A DNA stretch of 64,000 bases from Acanthococcus lagerstroemiae (lineage: Eukaryota; Arthropoda; Insecta; Hemiptera; Eriococcidae): contig CM063114.1 of the NCBI GenBank assembly GCA_031841125.1, forward strand, positions 124,001-188,000, given 5' to 3'. Under the pieces are notes generated by a model, which did not search any database, was not told the DNA's origin, and was given only the letters and a program-made list of their open reading frames with translations. Numbering within the stretch: the stretch's first letter is position 1; the number at the start of each line of letters is the position of its first letter. A program made the translations under genes and the position numbers. Of the stretch, positions 23,735 to 33,575 are shown one piece after another.

Positions 23735-23965
23735 CAGAGCAGTGCACGATATGAATATACTTACATATACTCATATGGTATTCGGTATTGTGTCGGCCGA
23801 TACCGAGTATACTCGGTATTGTAGCGACAGGTAGTCGTTTTCGTGATATGGTATCGCCGATAACGAGTATCACTGATAAGGCATCACTACTGCACCACCT
23901 AAAATACAGCGCTAATTATAAAACGATTCCTGACCGAGTATTACTCGGTATCGTGCACTGCTCTG
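23735..23965. mobile_element. hAT MITE with perfect TSD, 231 bp
   Basis: The terminal inverted repeat is CAGAGCAGTGCACGATA and its exact reverse complement TATCGTGCACTGCTCTG. The 8-bp duplication GTAGGTAC flanks both sides (23727-23734 and 23966-23973). Internal ATACCGAGTATACTCGGTAT palindromes make the whole element foldable. The intact ends and duplication point to a fairly recent insertion. It belongs to the same family as 20661-21055. Confidence 0.9.
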
Positions 23966-24343
23966 GTAGGTACTAGGTACTCATTTTCTCGCTGCCTCCA
24001 GCATTAAAAGCAACACGAGACAATACAGCATGGCACGGCAGTCCCGAAAATGCGGATTAGTTTCCGGTCACAGTGTCGCTCGCGTAAACCTAGTAAAAAT
24101 TATTATCTTTTACTAATTACATAAAGGGTTAACTTACTAACATATACGGTATAAGATGAAAAAATTAAAAAGTTAAAAAAATAATAATAATATCTAATAA
24201 CAACAATAAATTAAAAATTGAAAAAAAAAACCACACGTAAATTTGAGACCGAAAAAAATAAAAAGTTGAAAAAAGAAATAACACGAGCAAAATGAAACGT
24301 AACAAGGAGGATCGGGTAACCTATAGATCACCCACTGTAAATA

Positions 24344-24772
24344 CAGTAGAAGCTCGATTATCCGCCTAAGGAAGGGCGGATAATCCAAATTGTATTACAA
24401 ATTTATAAATATAATAACTATGTACACCTTTGTACAGTAATATTGACCGTACCTGTCTACAGATGCAATCTTTGTAGTCAATATGTACAAAAAACATGCA
24501 CAACCGGTGGTGTGTCTGTGATCTTTTTATTGTGTTGTAATACATATGTCCACATTTACACCATATTTCTCTTTAAAAAGTATTTTCCTTACTCCAAATT
24601 TAAAGTAATAATGTATACACATGCATCATATTGTAATTTAATGCATACATAATACATTTTTTCATGTTTAAACGTTTTATGATTAAAATTATATTCAATT
24701 CGGATTATCCGCCTTTTTCGTCATCCGCCCAGTCTTCAGCCCCAATTAGGGCGGATAATCGAGCCTCTACTG
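24344..24772. mobile_element. pogo/Tigger-type MITE, 429 bp
   Basis: The left end CAGTAGAAGCTCGATTATCC and the right end, whose reverse complement reads CAGTAGAGGCTCGATTATCC, differ at one position. TA flanks both ends (24342-24343, 24773-24774). Internal GGCGGATAAT repeats lie near each end. These termini are characteristic of pogo/Tigger elements of the Tc1/mariner superfamily. The interior has no transposase. Confidence 0.85.
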
Positions 24773-24774
24773 TA

Positions 24775-27700
24775 CTCCAAACTGACACTCTGAGTGAGTC
24801 TCACGATTGCACGATGAAATTCATAACTACTAGAACAAATTACCTAGAACAGCTGTCATATAATCTTAGCGTACTCTTTTCTCTATGCAAAATTTCCCAT
24901 TTAGGTACAATAATTTTGCACTACGGCGTTCTAGCAAAATTTCTGTTTGATGAGCCGATTCGTGATGACTGACGATCTTTTACGCCAGTTTCCGAGTAAA
25001 TCGGGTTGATTTTTTTCCACCCTTCCACTCGAGCCGATTTTTCACTTTCAGCGCCGTCGTTCAGCTAGTAGATAAGAAATTTTAGTAAGGTACTAAGGCA
25101 CACACTCGTAATAATCAACTGACAAGCTTCAACCCGCCTAATCTGTAGGTAAAGGAACTTCGCAAAATTTAAATCTTTTGCGCTTACTCCTCGGCACTTT
25201 TGTTTGACGATTAGAATTTTTTCCTTTTGAAATCATTTACGTACGATACCACACAACATACCGGTACGGCTAGAACGACAGCAGACTTCCAATTTTTTTC
25301 GTCGGCCTCGCAAAAGGTACGGTATTTGCTTGTTACCGTTACGGTAACAAGCACAATGATGGACGAAAAATCACGTTCACGACGATAGGACAAATATTGA
25401 AAATTTCAAAATTGCGGGTATTAATAGGTTTAAAAATCGGTACCTAATAGTGAATACTCGATATAATGAGCAATAATACTGATGACAAAAACTGACTCGT
25501 ATTCAACTTGCCTGTGAGCCTCAAAATTCGGAACGCATATCATTTTTATCCGAGTCCCTTAAAATTTGAACGCATTTTCAAAGAAAAGGGTAAATTTTTA
25601 TACGTGACCGAACCGAGCACATCGTACCGAATTTTTAGTCATTCCAAACATTTGCAATAATAAATTTGTACATATATTAAGAAACTAGTTGAAAATTAAT
25701 CCGACGATGGACTGAACGAACTGTGACTAGGACTCACTTTCTGAACAGTTTCGCTGGCTCCCAAATAACAAAACTCATTAACCATTTTGTCAACTTATTC
25801 CTACAACCCTTTACAATTAATATAAAGAGTGTTTCATCATCTGAGTATGCCGAGCCGGTTAGGAGGAGATACGCGATAGTACTCGGCGATGGGAATAAAA
25901 AACGTTATACCGATACGAGTATGGCCTATACTCGTACTCCTCGCGACTAAAAGGACTAAAGGTATTCGAGATTTGAAAATAGCACGTTTTCATCGCGACC
26001 CGGATTATTCATTTTAGTTCGAAATACCCGTAGTTTTCACTTTCGCATCTAGCTCAGGTTTCCAAAATACGTGTACTTACAACAAATGCGTTCTTTACAC
26101 GAGAAAACTGTCGAACGGACAAAACATTTTGTATCGCTGGTTTTCGTCATACTCGCACCTACACAGCGTGCGACTTGGACAAGTTTTATGTATGTTTCAC
26201 ATAAATGTACGTAGTAGGTGTACTCGAGTTCACAAAAGAGTAGGTAATATACGTACCGTATACACACATACATAGGCTACCTATACCCCTCACCGAAGTA
26301 GACGAAATGTTGGGTTGGTCCTCCTAAACTAACGAGATTCTCACATACTCGTACATACGTACATAGGTAGTTAGGTACCTGTACCTACACCTACCTACAC
26401 CTATGCGTATCTCGTACTACGAGTGCACTACTTCAATACCTATAGGCTATTCGTTAAGAATAGAGCAGCCGCCGCGAGACTTATCGGTATTTTTCTCATC
26501 TTCTGGCATGTGACGGCCGAATTTTAATTATCAAACAATTTATGTTCGTCGCTTTTAAGCTCCGACGAAATTTGTTTTAAATAAATTCGCGTTCCATTAC
26601 TTGTACACATGACGGATAAATTACTAAGGTTAAACGACGGGTTTTCTTTTCGAGTAGCTAATAAATCTGTAAATCAGCGGAAATATCGATCTAATAATTA
26701 CATACGTGTAATACCTGTATGTATACCAATAGGTAGGTATAATACGAATGTAAATAGCAGACATGTATACAGAGATATCGACCGCCAGCAACAACAACAA
26801 CAACAACATTAACGAGCAGGGGTAAAAATGCTAGTGTCTGGTTCATTAGGATAATGAAACGATACCTAGTAGATTCGAACAACGCATAAATCTTACGTAA
26901 ATGTTGGGCAGAACAGAATGGTTGGTTGTGTTAATCTTTATTAAATCGGGCAGGTCCATCCACAAGAATTATTCGACGGGGTTTAAAGTGAAATAAAGAC
27001 GATCGAGAAAGCTCTAATTTGTTGCTTATTAAAGATAACTTACCGATATCCAGTTTCATTCTTAATTCGGTTTTACGAATTCATGACTGGAAATAGCCAA
27101 CCAAACGCGTTTTAATCGAGTATGCCTATATGTAACCTGCTAATGAAATGACACGGATGAAACCAAACTAATTCGATAATACCCCAGTCAAGTGGTAAGT
27201 AAGAGGGTAAGTCGGTAGGAAATGGGACAAGCCTACATGCATTGGTGCATTGGTGTACAGGTATGGGACAAAGCAGATTTAAATACGTTAATATATACTT
27301 AAATAGTAACCAATAAACTTACAAGTCTAGCGTTATCTAATAGATAGAAAAAACTCTCATGTTCAAGCTCGGTTTGATAGTAAGATTAACGCCGGCCCAA
27401 GTGCAGCTTTTTCGGTTAAAATTGGCAAGTTGAATGAAAACTACTTAAATATAAAAAAAATTCCCGATTCTGATGAAACTCGGCATTATGCGAGAAAAAT
27501 TTCATTATTTTATAGTCGCCAGTGCTATCATAGTAGCGGTCAGTATGTTGAAAAACGTGATTTCTTATCAATGTAAAATACTGAAATTTCAACGTGCCTT
27601 CCCAGATTCACGTAGAAAATCCTTTTTGGTGGCAATGAACAGAAAAAAGAATGTAAAATGTAGAAAACCTTTGAAAATCTACGAAATCGTATTTTGAAGG

Positions 27701-28641
27701 GGAGCAATCCGGGAAAAACTCCGGGAAAACGTAGTTTCATTATGAAAAAGCGAGCTAAAAATTTCAGAGAAAATTTACAAATTCACCAATTTTGTTACAA
27801 ATCACAAGGATTTCAGCGTAAAGTATGTACAATGCGTTCACAACATTTCATCGGGTCGGCTTCAGTATCGAGAAATGTATTCTTTACTTTCTTGTTCGAC
27901 AGTTTTAGATCTTCATTTGTTCCTCTGAATCAACTTAGGGATAAGGGTGGAGCCAAATTTCATAGAGCAAAATATATGGATTTCAGAAAAATTTTGAAAA
28001 CTTGTTATATCATATTTTAAAAGACAGTAATTGGCAAAAATGTGGTCTAATGATGACAAATCATACTACAATACCTATTTATCTTCAAAAAATTAAATAT
28101 TAAATTTTTCAAAATAAATTTTTCATTATTTGTAGACCACATTTTTTCAAAGTTTTTCGTAAACTATTTTCCGTCAGAATACGATCTCTCAAACTGACAC
28201 GGATAATATGCTTAATTACTCGGTACGCGAAAGAGAAAAATTCCGCAAAAAACGTTCCGCAGAAATACGTTACCATTGTGACGTAGTCGCGTATTCTATT
28301 TTACGCGGTCATTCGTCGCACCATGTTTCGATCGACCGATATGGAAAATGCCGACCAACTCCGAAAGTGAATGACTGACAGAGAATGTTATTATGATGAT
28401 ATCGTTGACCGAATCGGAATGCGTGAACGTGTTTGGAAGTCGATAAGTCTTAAGATGTATCTGCATGCAGTGTACATTCTTTCTGTTTTCCTTTTCTTTT
28501 CAAACTTTTTTGTTTTACATTATTTTTGCTCCATCATCTAAAGCTTCCCAAGCATTCTCCCTCAGTTGATTTGGAAGGGCAAGATGAATTCTAAACTGGT
28601 GGACGACCAAATAAAGAACACATTTCTCATTACTTTTAATG
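24775..28641. other. Long stretch with no recognisable gene
   Basis: Contents seen: a perfect 12-bp-arm palindrome GCTTGTTACCGTTACGGTAA near 25328, a CAA microsatellite at 26787-26809, and several frames of 60-108 codons (25723-25950, 27473-27697, 27694-28020) that match no family I recognise and lie among AT-rich repeats. No RNA gene is evident. Confidence 0.35.
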
Positions 28642-29445
28642 CCTCGACAAGGAATAGTATTATAAAAATAGATAACTACCTGGCTATCAAAATTAGAGTT
28701 CGTATAAATTTGAAATCGACACATTCAAGGCGGAAACGTGTAAGACTGAAACATTTGTATAATACAACAGAACTACGCGGCTATCAAATTTAGATTTTGT
28801 ATCAATTAAATCCAAAAAAAAATATCGAGTACGTAAGTCGCCTCGCGCTTCTTATTCTGAACATAAATTGAGGAAACTCGTGAACGACTCAACCGATTGT
28901 CATCAAACTTTCACTTGCACAACTTCGAGTACTTCTCCATAATCTACCAAAATTTGGAAACAAATGATTCAATAGTTCCTGAGATTTTCGGGACACAAAT
29001 TTTGTCCTTAAATTGAGGAAAACTCACGAACGGCTCGACCGATTGCCTTCAAACTTTCTACTGCACAATTTCAAGTACTGCCCCATAATATATCAAAATT
29101 TGGAATCAATTGATCTAATAGTTTTTGAGATTTTCGTGCCACAAAATTATTGTATTTAAGGACAAAATTTGTGGCACGAAAATCTCAGGAACTATTGAAT
29201 CATTTGATTCCAAATTTTGGTAGATTATAGAGAATTACTCGAAGTTGTGCAGGTGAAAGTTTGATGACAATCAGTTGAGTCGTTCACGAGTTTCCTCAAT
29301 TTCAGTTCAGCATAAGAAGCGGGAGGCGACTTAGATACTCGATATTTTTTTGGGATTTAATATTTAATGCGATTTCAAATTTATACGAACTCTAATTTTG
29401 ATAGCCGGGTAGTTTTATATTTTTATAATACTATTCCCTGTCGAG
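28642..29445. repeat. Large inverted repeat (foldback), about 800 bp
   Basis: The outer ends CTCGACAAGGAATAG and CTATTCCCTGTCGAG are inverted, and inverted similarity continues inward through TTTGAAATC, GCGCTTCTTATTCTGAAC, GAGGAAACTCGTGAACG and CCAAAATTTGG to a centre near 29155. The left arm also carries an internal direct duplication of the AAATTGAGGAAACTC to TTTGAGATTTTCG unit. A third, partial copy lies at 30850-31290. Frames such as 28515-28724 (minus) and 30928-31119 share the peptide YTNSNFDS only because they translate this repeat. Confidence 0.7.
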
Positions 29446-30840
29446 AGTTGCGTTTTTTAAAACGTGAATGGCCTTAAACATTTCAGCCGAATACCACTAG
29501 TCCTTGTCGACATTTGCGTTTTTTAAAACGTTAACGACTTAAAACGTGTCGACAGTGTCTTGATTTCGCGAGGAACGAGCGAAGCGAGTTCCGAGTACTT
29601 TTCGGCCAAAGGCCGAAAAGTCGGTACTGCTTTCGCTTCAGTTTTTTTTGTTGTTTTTGGTTGTGTGCAAATACTTTTTTGACCCACTGTATGTACCTAC
29701 ATACTATCTGTTTTGTGCATTCATGCTCGCTGTAAGGCAGTTCGATATGGTGTGTATGTTCGTCGAGTTGTATTAAACCGATAGTAACTGAATGTGTCGA
29801 CTCGAATTTCTTTCAAGTTAAAACACAAGCTACACTGGTACTCACCGTGTAGGTACAGTGTGAATGTGCTATGTAGACGTGACACACGTAAATTCAATTA
29901 ACAGAGTAAACAGCCACTCGGATTAGGAACGTTTGCCTACAATACAAGTAAGTGTACATATATCTATAGGAACATGTACGTCATGTATATCTATATATGT
30001 GCATACCTAATTCGAAAAAATCCACCGAGTACGTGTATGTCGAGTTGTCCACGCAAAACTATGCCCGGCGCACACGCGTGCTGTAATCAATCATCCTATA
30101 CTACAACATAGGTATACAAGAAGTTATCAGCAGACGGTATACAACTGATAACATGCTCCGAATACGAACCAGATTTATGTTTCGCGCCGAACGAACATAA
30201 ATCTGCTTGTAATAAATAAGTTAAGGCAAGTAGCCCTGAGTAGAGAGAGAGAGAAAAATTATGGCTCTAATAATATTAACGATAATAACGACGTAGGATA
30301 TAATATAATGTGGAACAACATTTTCCAATTACAAATTCGACCGCTTCCAGCATTTTCTCTCTTTCCTAATATCATCCTTCCTTTTATATTTAGTTATTTA
30401 TTTATTTATTTATTTTCTTCTTACTATCTTTCTGCGGCTCGTATTGCAGAATGACAAACTGGTTCTTAATCGTTTGTTTCCAAATCTTGCGAGGGCATTG
30501 AAACACATGCGCAGGACTCCATAGTCGAAGTCTAGGTAAGAATATATTCTGAGGGGGGAAGGATAGAAAAAAGTAAACGAAAATTTTTGACTGTTACGCA
30601 CATTTACTCAATTATAACGCAATTTGTGCATCGAAATTACGAATTCTACGTTTCTGCTACGTTTCATAAGGTCAAAAATCGCTTTTTAACCAGTTTGAGT
30701 GATAAACTAAATTCTAGGAGACACAGGAATCCTCGTAATAGGTTTGTATCTAACATTTTCCGAGAATGAAAAACTAAAATTAATGCCAATAAGAATTGAA
30801 TGGATGAATTCTACGATGAAATAGAAGATGTCTTCTTTAT
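29446..30840. other. No recognisable gene; two compact palindromes
   Basis: At 29568-29635 a GAGCGAAGCGAG word is followed by the perfect hairpin CTTTTCGGCC/GGCCGAAAAG. At 30168-30203 a hairpin with arms CAGATTTATGTT surrounds GCGCCGAAC. A GAGAGAGA run lies at 30243-30252 and a TTTA repeat at 30392-30412. No coding sequence is recognised. Confidence 0.4.
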
Positions 30841-31290
30841 TCGGAGGTTTAATACAATCGGTCGAGTCGTTCATGAGATTCCTCAATTTAAGGTCAGAAT
30901 AAGAAGCGCAAGGCGACTTACGTACTCATGTTTTTTGTGTTTTTTTTCGTTTCTTTTTCTTCCAGTATAATTTATACAAACTCTAATTTTGATAGCCGGG
31001 TAGTTTTCTATTACCGACTTTTCGAAGAAAAGTCAGGTATTATAGCCATCACAGTTGTCGTATTGGGGGTGGGGCAATGTTTTTTTTTACGTTTCAGAGT
31101 GTTTAGAACACGACTGTAATAGTGGCTAATATTCAGGTTTTGGCACGAAAATCTCAAAAAGTATTGAATCAATTGATTCCAAAGTTTGATGTATTATGGA
31201 GAAGTACCTGAAAATGTGCTAGTTGAAGTTTGATGACAATTGGTCGAGTCGTTCATGAGTTTTCCTCAATTTAAGGTCATAATAAAGCGC
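30841..31290 (-). repeat. Partial copies of the 28.6-29.4 kb foldback repeat
   Basis: Two segments (about 30850-31020 and 31135-31285) share TCGAGTCGTTCATGAG, TTCCTCAATTTAAGGTCA and GGCACGAAAATCTCA with the arms of the foldback at 28642-29445. The second ends at the core GGATGCCGAATTGACTA, which also appears in palindromes at 40.85 and 53.6 kb. Confidence 0.65.
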
Positions 31291-31379
31291 GCCTGTGGAT
31301 GCCGAATTGACTATGCGGTGCGCTCCGTTTAGCTGGACCCGATACTGTATGTACACTACAGTAGATAAGCTTTGTATGT

Positions 31380-31795
31380 TGTGCGCCACTTCACGCCACC
31401 CTCATTTCTAGGGTGAATTTCCAGGTTTTTGAAGACAGTTTTAAAAATGAGAAAATTGAAAAAAAGTGAAGATTTGGTAGAAAAATGTATATATTTTAGT
31501 GATTTTGTATAGTCTTTGTATGTTCACTGTCACTATGGTTTCTCCTATTTTTGGGGTTATTTTTCAGGTTTTTGTAGGCAGTTTCAAAAATGAGAAAATT
31601 GAAAAACGTGGAAATTTGGTAGAAAAATTTATATACTTTAGTGATTCTGTATGGTCTTCTTATGTTCACCGTCGCTGTATACCACCTCCATTTTTATGGT
31701 TATTTTTTAGGTTTTTAGAGACAGTTTTAAAAATGAAAAAATTGAGAAAAAGTGAAGATTTGGTTTTAAAAAATGGGTATTTTGTTAAATTTTAG
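31380..31795. repeat. Three-copy tandem repeat, period about 143 bp
   Basis: The unit contains AGGTTTTTGAAGACAGTTTT, AAAATGAGAAAATTGAAAAA and GATTTGGTAGAAAAAT. Starts of the AGGTTTTT block fall near 31423, 31566 and 31708. Copies have drifted but are readily aligned. The + strand frame at 31499-31795 runs through it and is not a gene. Confidence 0.8.
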
Positions 31796-32006
31796 GAATT
31801 ATTTAATTTTTAGAATGGGTAATTTTTCTTCTTTTATGGGATAATTTTAATGATTATAAGAAAGTATGTTTACTATATATCATCTGTCACTAGATTCTAC
31901 TTTTCCCTAAACTTCAACCTTTCTCTCTGTGTTTCTCATGTAGGAGTTGAGATCTACCATTGTTCACATTTTTTAGACATATCATTTTGTAATTATAAAA
32001 ATAAAA

Positions 32007-32099
32007 TCATTTTAAGTATTCAAAACATCTCAAACATTCATCATAATGAAATCTTATATGCCTAGTCCTTATCTTACATTTTTTACAATAATACCACAT
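32007..32099 (-). CDS. Mini zinc-ribbon-like reading frame, 30 aa
   Basis: An ATG at 32099 on the minus strand opens 30 codons ending TGA. The product contains CKKC near residues 5-8 and CLRC at residues 22-25, a CxxC...CxxC layout typical of zinc ribbons, with histidines between. The frame is open for about eleven codons upstream of the ATG, so a slightly longer start is possible. It begins 37 bases after the stop of a second CxxC frame (32137-32256) on the same strand, in the AT-rich island that carries a viral-type DNA polymerase fragment. I cannot name the family. It could be a decayed piece of one larger zinc-binding gene. Confidence 0.35.
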   Translation of the reverse strand: MWYYCKKCKIRTRHIRFHYDECLRCFEYLK

Positions 32100-32136
32100 A
32101 ATGTTACGCTCATTAATTCTTAATCGTCTTTATCAA

Positions 32137-32256
32137 TTATTGTAACATACATTCTAAACAAGTTTTAGTCTCTTTTTCATAATGAGGACTTATTAAATGT
32201 ATATATAATGAATGATCAGTTGCCTTTTTACAATTTGAACAATACATCAACTTCAT
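32137..32256 (-). CDS. Mini zinc-ribbon-like reading frame, 39 aa
   Basis: An ATG at 32256 (minus strand) opens 39 codons to TAA. The product has CSNC at residues 6-9 and CLEC at residues 33-36, with two histidines near the middle. The cysteine spacing C-x2-C-x23-C-x2-C fits a small zinc ribbon of the type often seen in large DNA viruses and Polinton-like elements. That resemblance is by layout only. It lies about 600 bp downstream of the polymerase fragment on the same strand, and its neighbour at 32007-32099 has the same layout. No Kozak or promoter evidence was found. Confidence 0.4.
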   Translation of the reverse strand: MKLMYCSNCKKATDHSLYIHLISPHYEKETKTCLECMLQ

Positions 32257-32379
32257 CTTAGGATAAGTCAAATATTTTGAACTTTTTTATCTTATTTTTC
32301 AATTCAATTTCCTACAATATCTTGTTGTTAGTTATTATATTATATTTAATTACTTGAACTATTATATCAATTTTTAAGA

Positions 32380-32720
32380 TTTTATTCATTTAGGAACTTG
32401 AAAATCACATCCAAGTAATCATAATACTAATCCAGATGGTATAGTGACACCTAATTTTTTAATTCTTCTCTAAAATCATTCATTTTTCAACTAATTGTTT
32501 CTGATTATTTTTAAATTCAAATCATTTTTCAAAAAATTCCTTTAAATTATTATCATCATATTTAACCAACTCAAATTCTTAAAGCATCTCATCATTTCTA
32601 AAACATCTTGTTCAAGAGGTTGATTTAGAATGAGATAATTAAATTTATGCTTATTAAAAAATGTATTCTATCTAAATGGAAGTCTACAAAGATTCTATAG
32701 TTGATGAAGATGAATTTCTA
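32380..32720 (-). pseudogene. Decayed coding remnant between the polymerase and the CxxC frames
   Basis: On the minus strand a protein-like frame is readable in pieces: one open segment (about 32580-32655) containing ILNQPLEQDVLEMMRCF, then after a one-base shift a segment with EFELVKYDDNNLKEFF. A further segment near 32450 contains KKLGVTIPSGLVL. The segments are broken by TGA and TAG codons and the shift. Amino-acid composition is that of a normal protein rather than random AT-rich translation. I do not recognise it, and joining the segments is inference. Confidence 0.3.
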
Positions 32721-32852
32721 AATATTCCTCATACTGATTTTGAATCTGATGTTGGAATAAATTATGTAAGTAAATAAAAAAGTTATCTCTCATTACAATC
32801 TAGAGTAGCTTCAATCCAGTTTATCTTATAATTTTCTAGAAAGTTTTCTATT

Positions 32853-33575
32853 TTAATTTGTAATACTTCCCTTTTTATTAAGATTTTTCAAATGCTGGAT
32901 AAATTTATCTAGTGGTACTGTATTATAATAACCCCATGGTAATGTATCAGTTTGTTTATAAACTAAACATCTTTTATCATCAAATGAACTTAATCCTCTT
33001 TTATTCTGTTCAATAGTATAAATATTATGTATTGTACTCCTTATCATCTTTTGTTTAATAGTCTTGGTTATTTTCTTTTCTAAACATATCTTATAATCAT
33101 TATGAGTTATCTGATTCTTGACAATACTTTTCTTCACTCCTTTAGCTTTCTTCATTGCATCATTATTTGATGCAAAAACTTTATTAGAATATAATTTAGA
33201 AGCAAGTCCAATAAATTCTTCCAAAATTTGCCCATTCATCTCATCTTTAAACTTACCTAATACCTTTTTATTAACTTGTGGTACCCCATAAATATTATCT
33301 TTCTTATAATCTGATGTATCAAATTCATCAATCATATCTTTCATATCGTTATAAAAGTCTTTTGTTTTTATAGAAATAATTAATGAATCAGTATCGGTAT
33401 ATAATAATTTTATTCTATATCCATATCTTTCCTTTAATCTATAATAGAAATCATACATCAATGTTTTTGAAATATCTAAAATAGCTACTCCCACATAAAT
33501 TGGTTGGTTGAATTTAATCATTGTTCTTTTCATTTGTACAGCTGCGAGATTTCTTCCAAAAAATGTCCTGCCCCT
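32853..33575 (-). pseudogene. C-terminal fragment of a protein-primed family-B DNA polymerase (Polinton/adintovirus-like)
   Basis: From an internal ATG at 33533 the frame encodes 226 aa, and it stays open about 14 codons further upstream. Seen: PIYVG followed by LDISKTLMYDFYY, the palm catalytic motif YTDTDS (DTDS at residues 47-50), GKFKDEMNG near 93-101, a KxY-type motif SKLYS near 112-116 and the C-terminal GLSSFDDKRC region. Order and wording match the palm-thumb end of polymerases of Polinton/Maverick elements and related adintoviruses, which are normally about 1000 aa or more. The exonuclease domain and the first palm motif are absent, so this is a non-functional piece of an endogenised element. 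It uses TGG for its tryptophan. The upstream side abuts the purine-rich repeat at 33.6 kb. Confidence 0.85.

Noticed and set aside
29568..29635. CGGCC hairpin as a bacterial-type terminator or sign of bacterial contamination
   Set aside because: No bacterial genes surround it, and the GAGCGAAGCGAG words recur with other eukaryotic repeats in the window.
28515..31119. Shared peptide YTNSNFDS in two frames as a protein family
   Set aside because: Both frames translate copies of the same inverted repeat and carry no other protein-like similarity.
32676..32777. + strand 33-codon acidic frame in the polymerase island
   Set aside because: It is antisense to the other coding remnants, has no recognisable motif and is within chance length.
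32380..33575. Origin from a TGA=Trp genetic system (mitochondrial plasmid or mollicute)
   Set aside because: The polymerase fragment encodes its tryptophan with TGG, and the TGA codons occur beside TAG stops and a frameshift, which ordinary decay explains.
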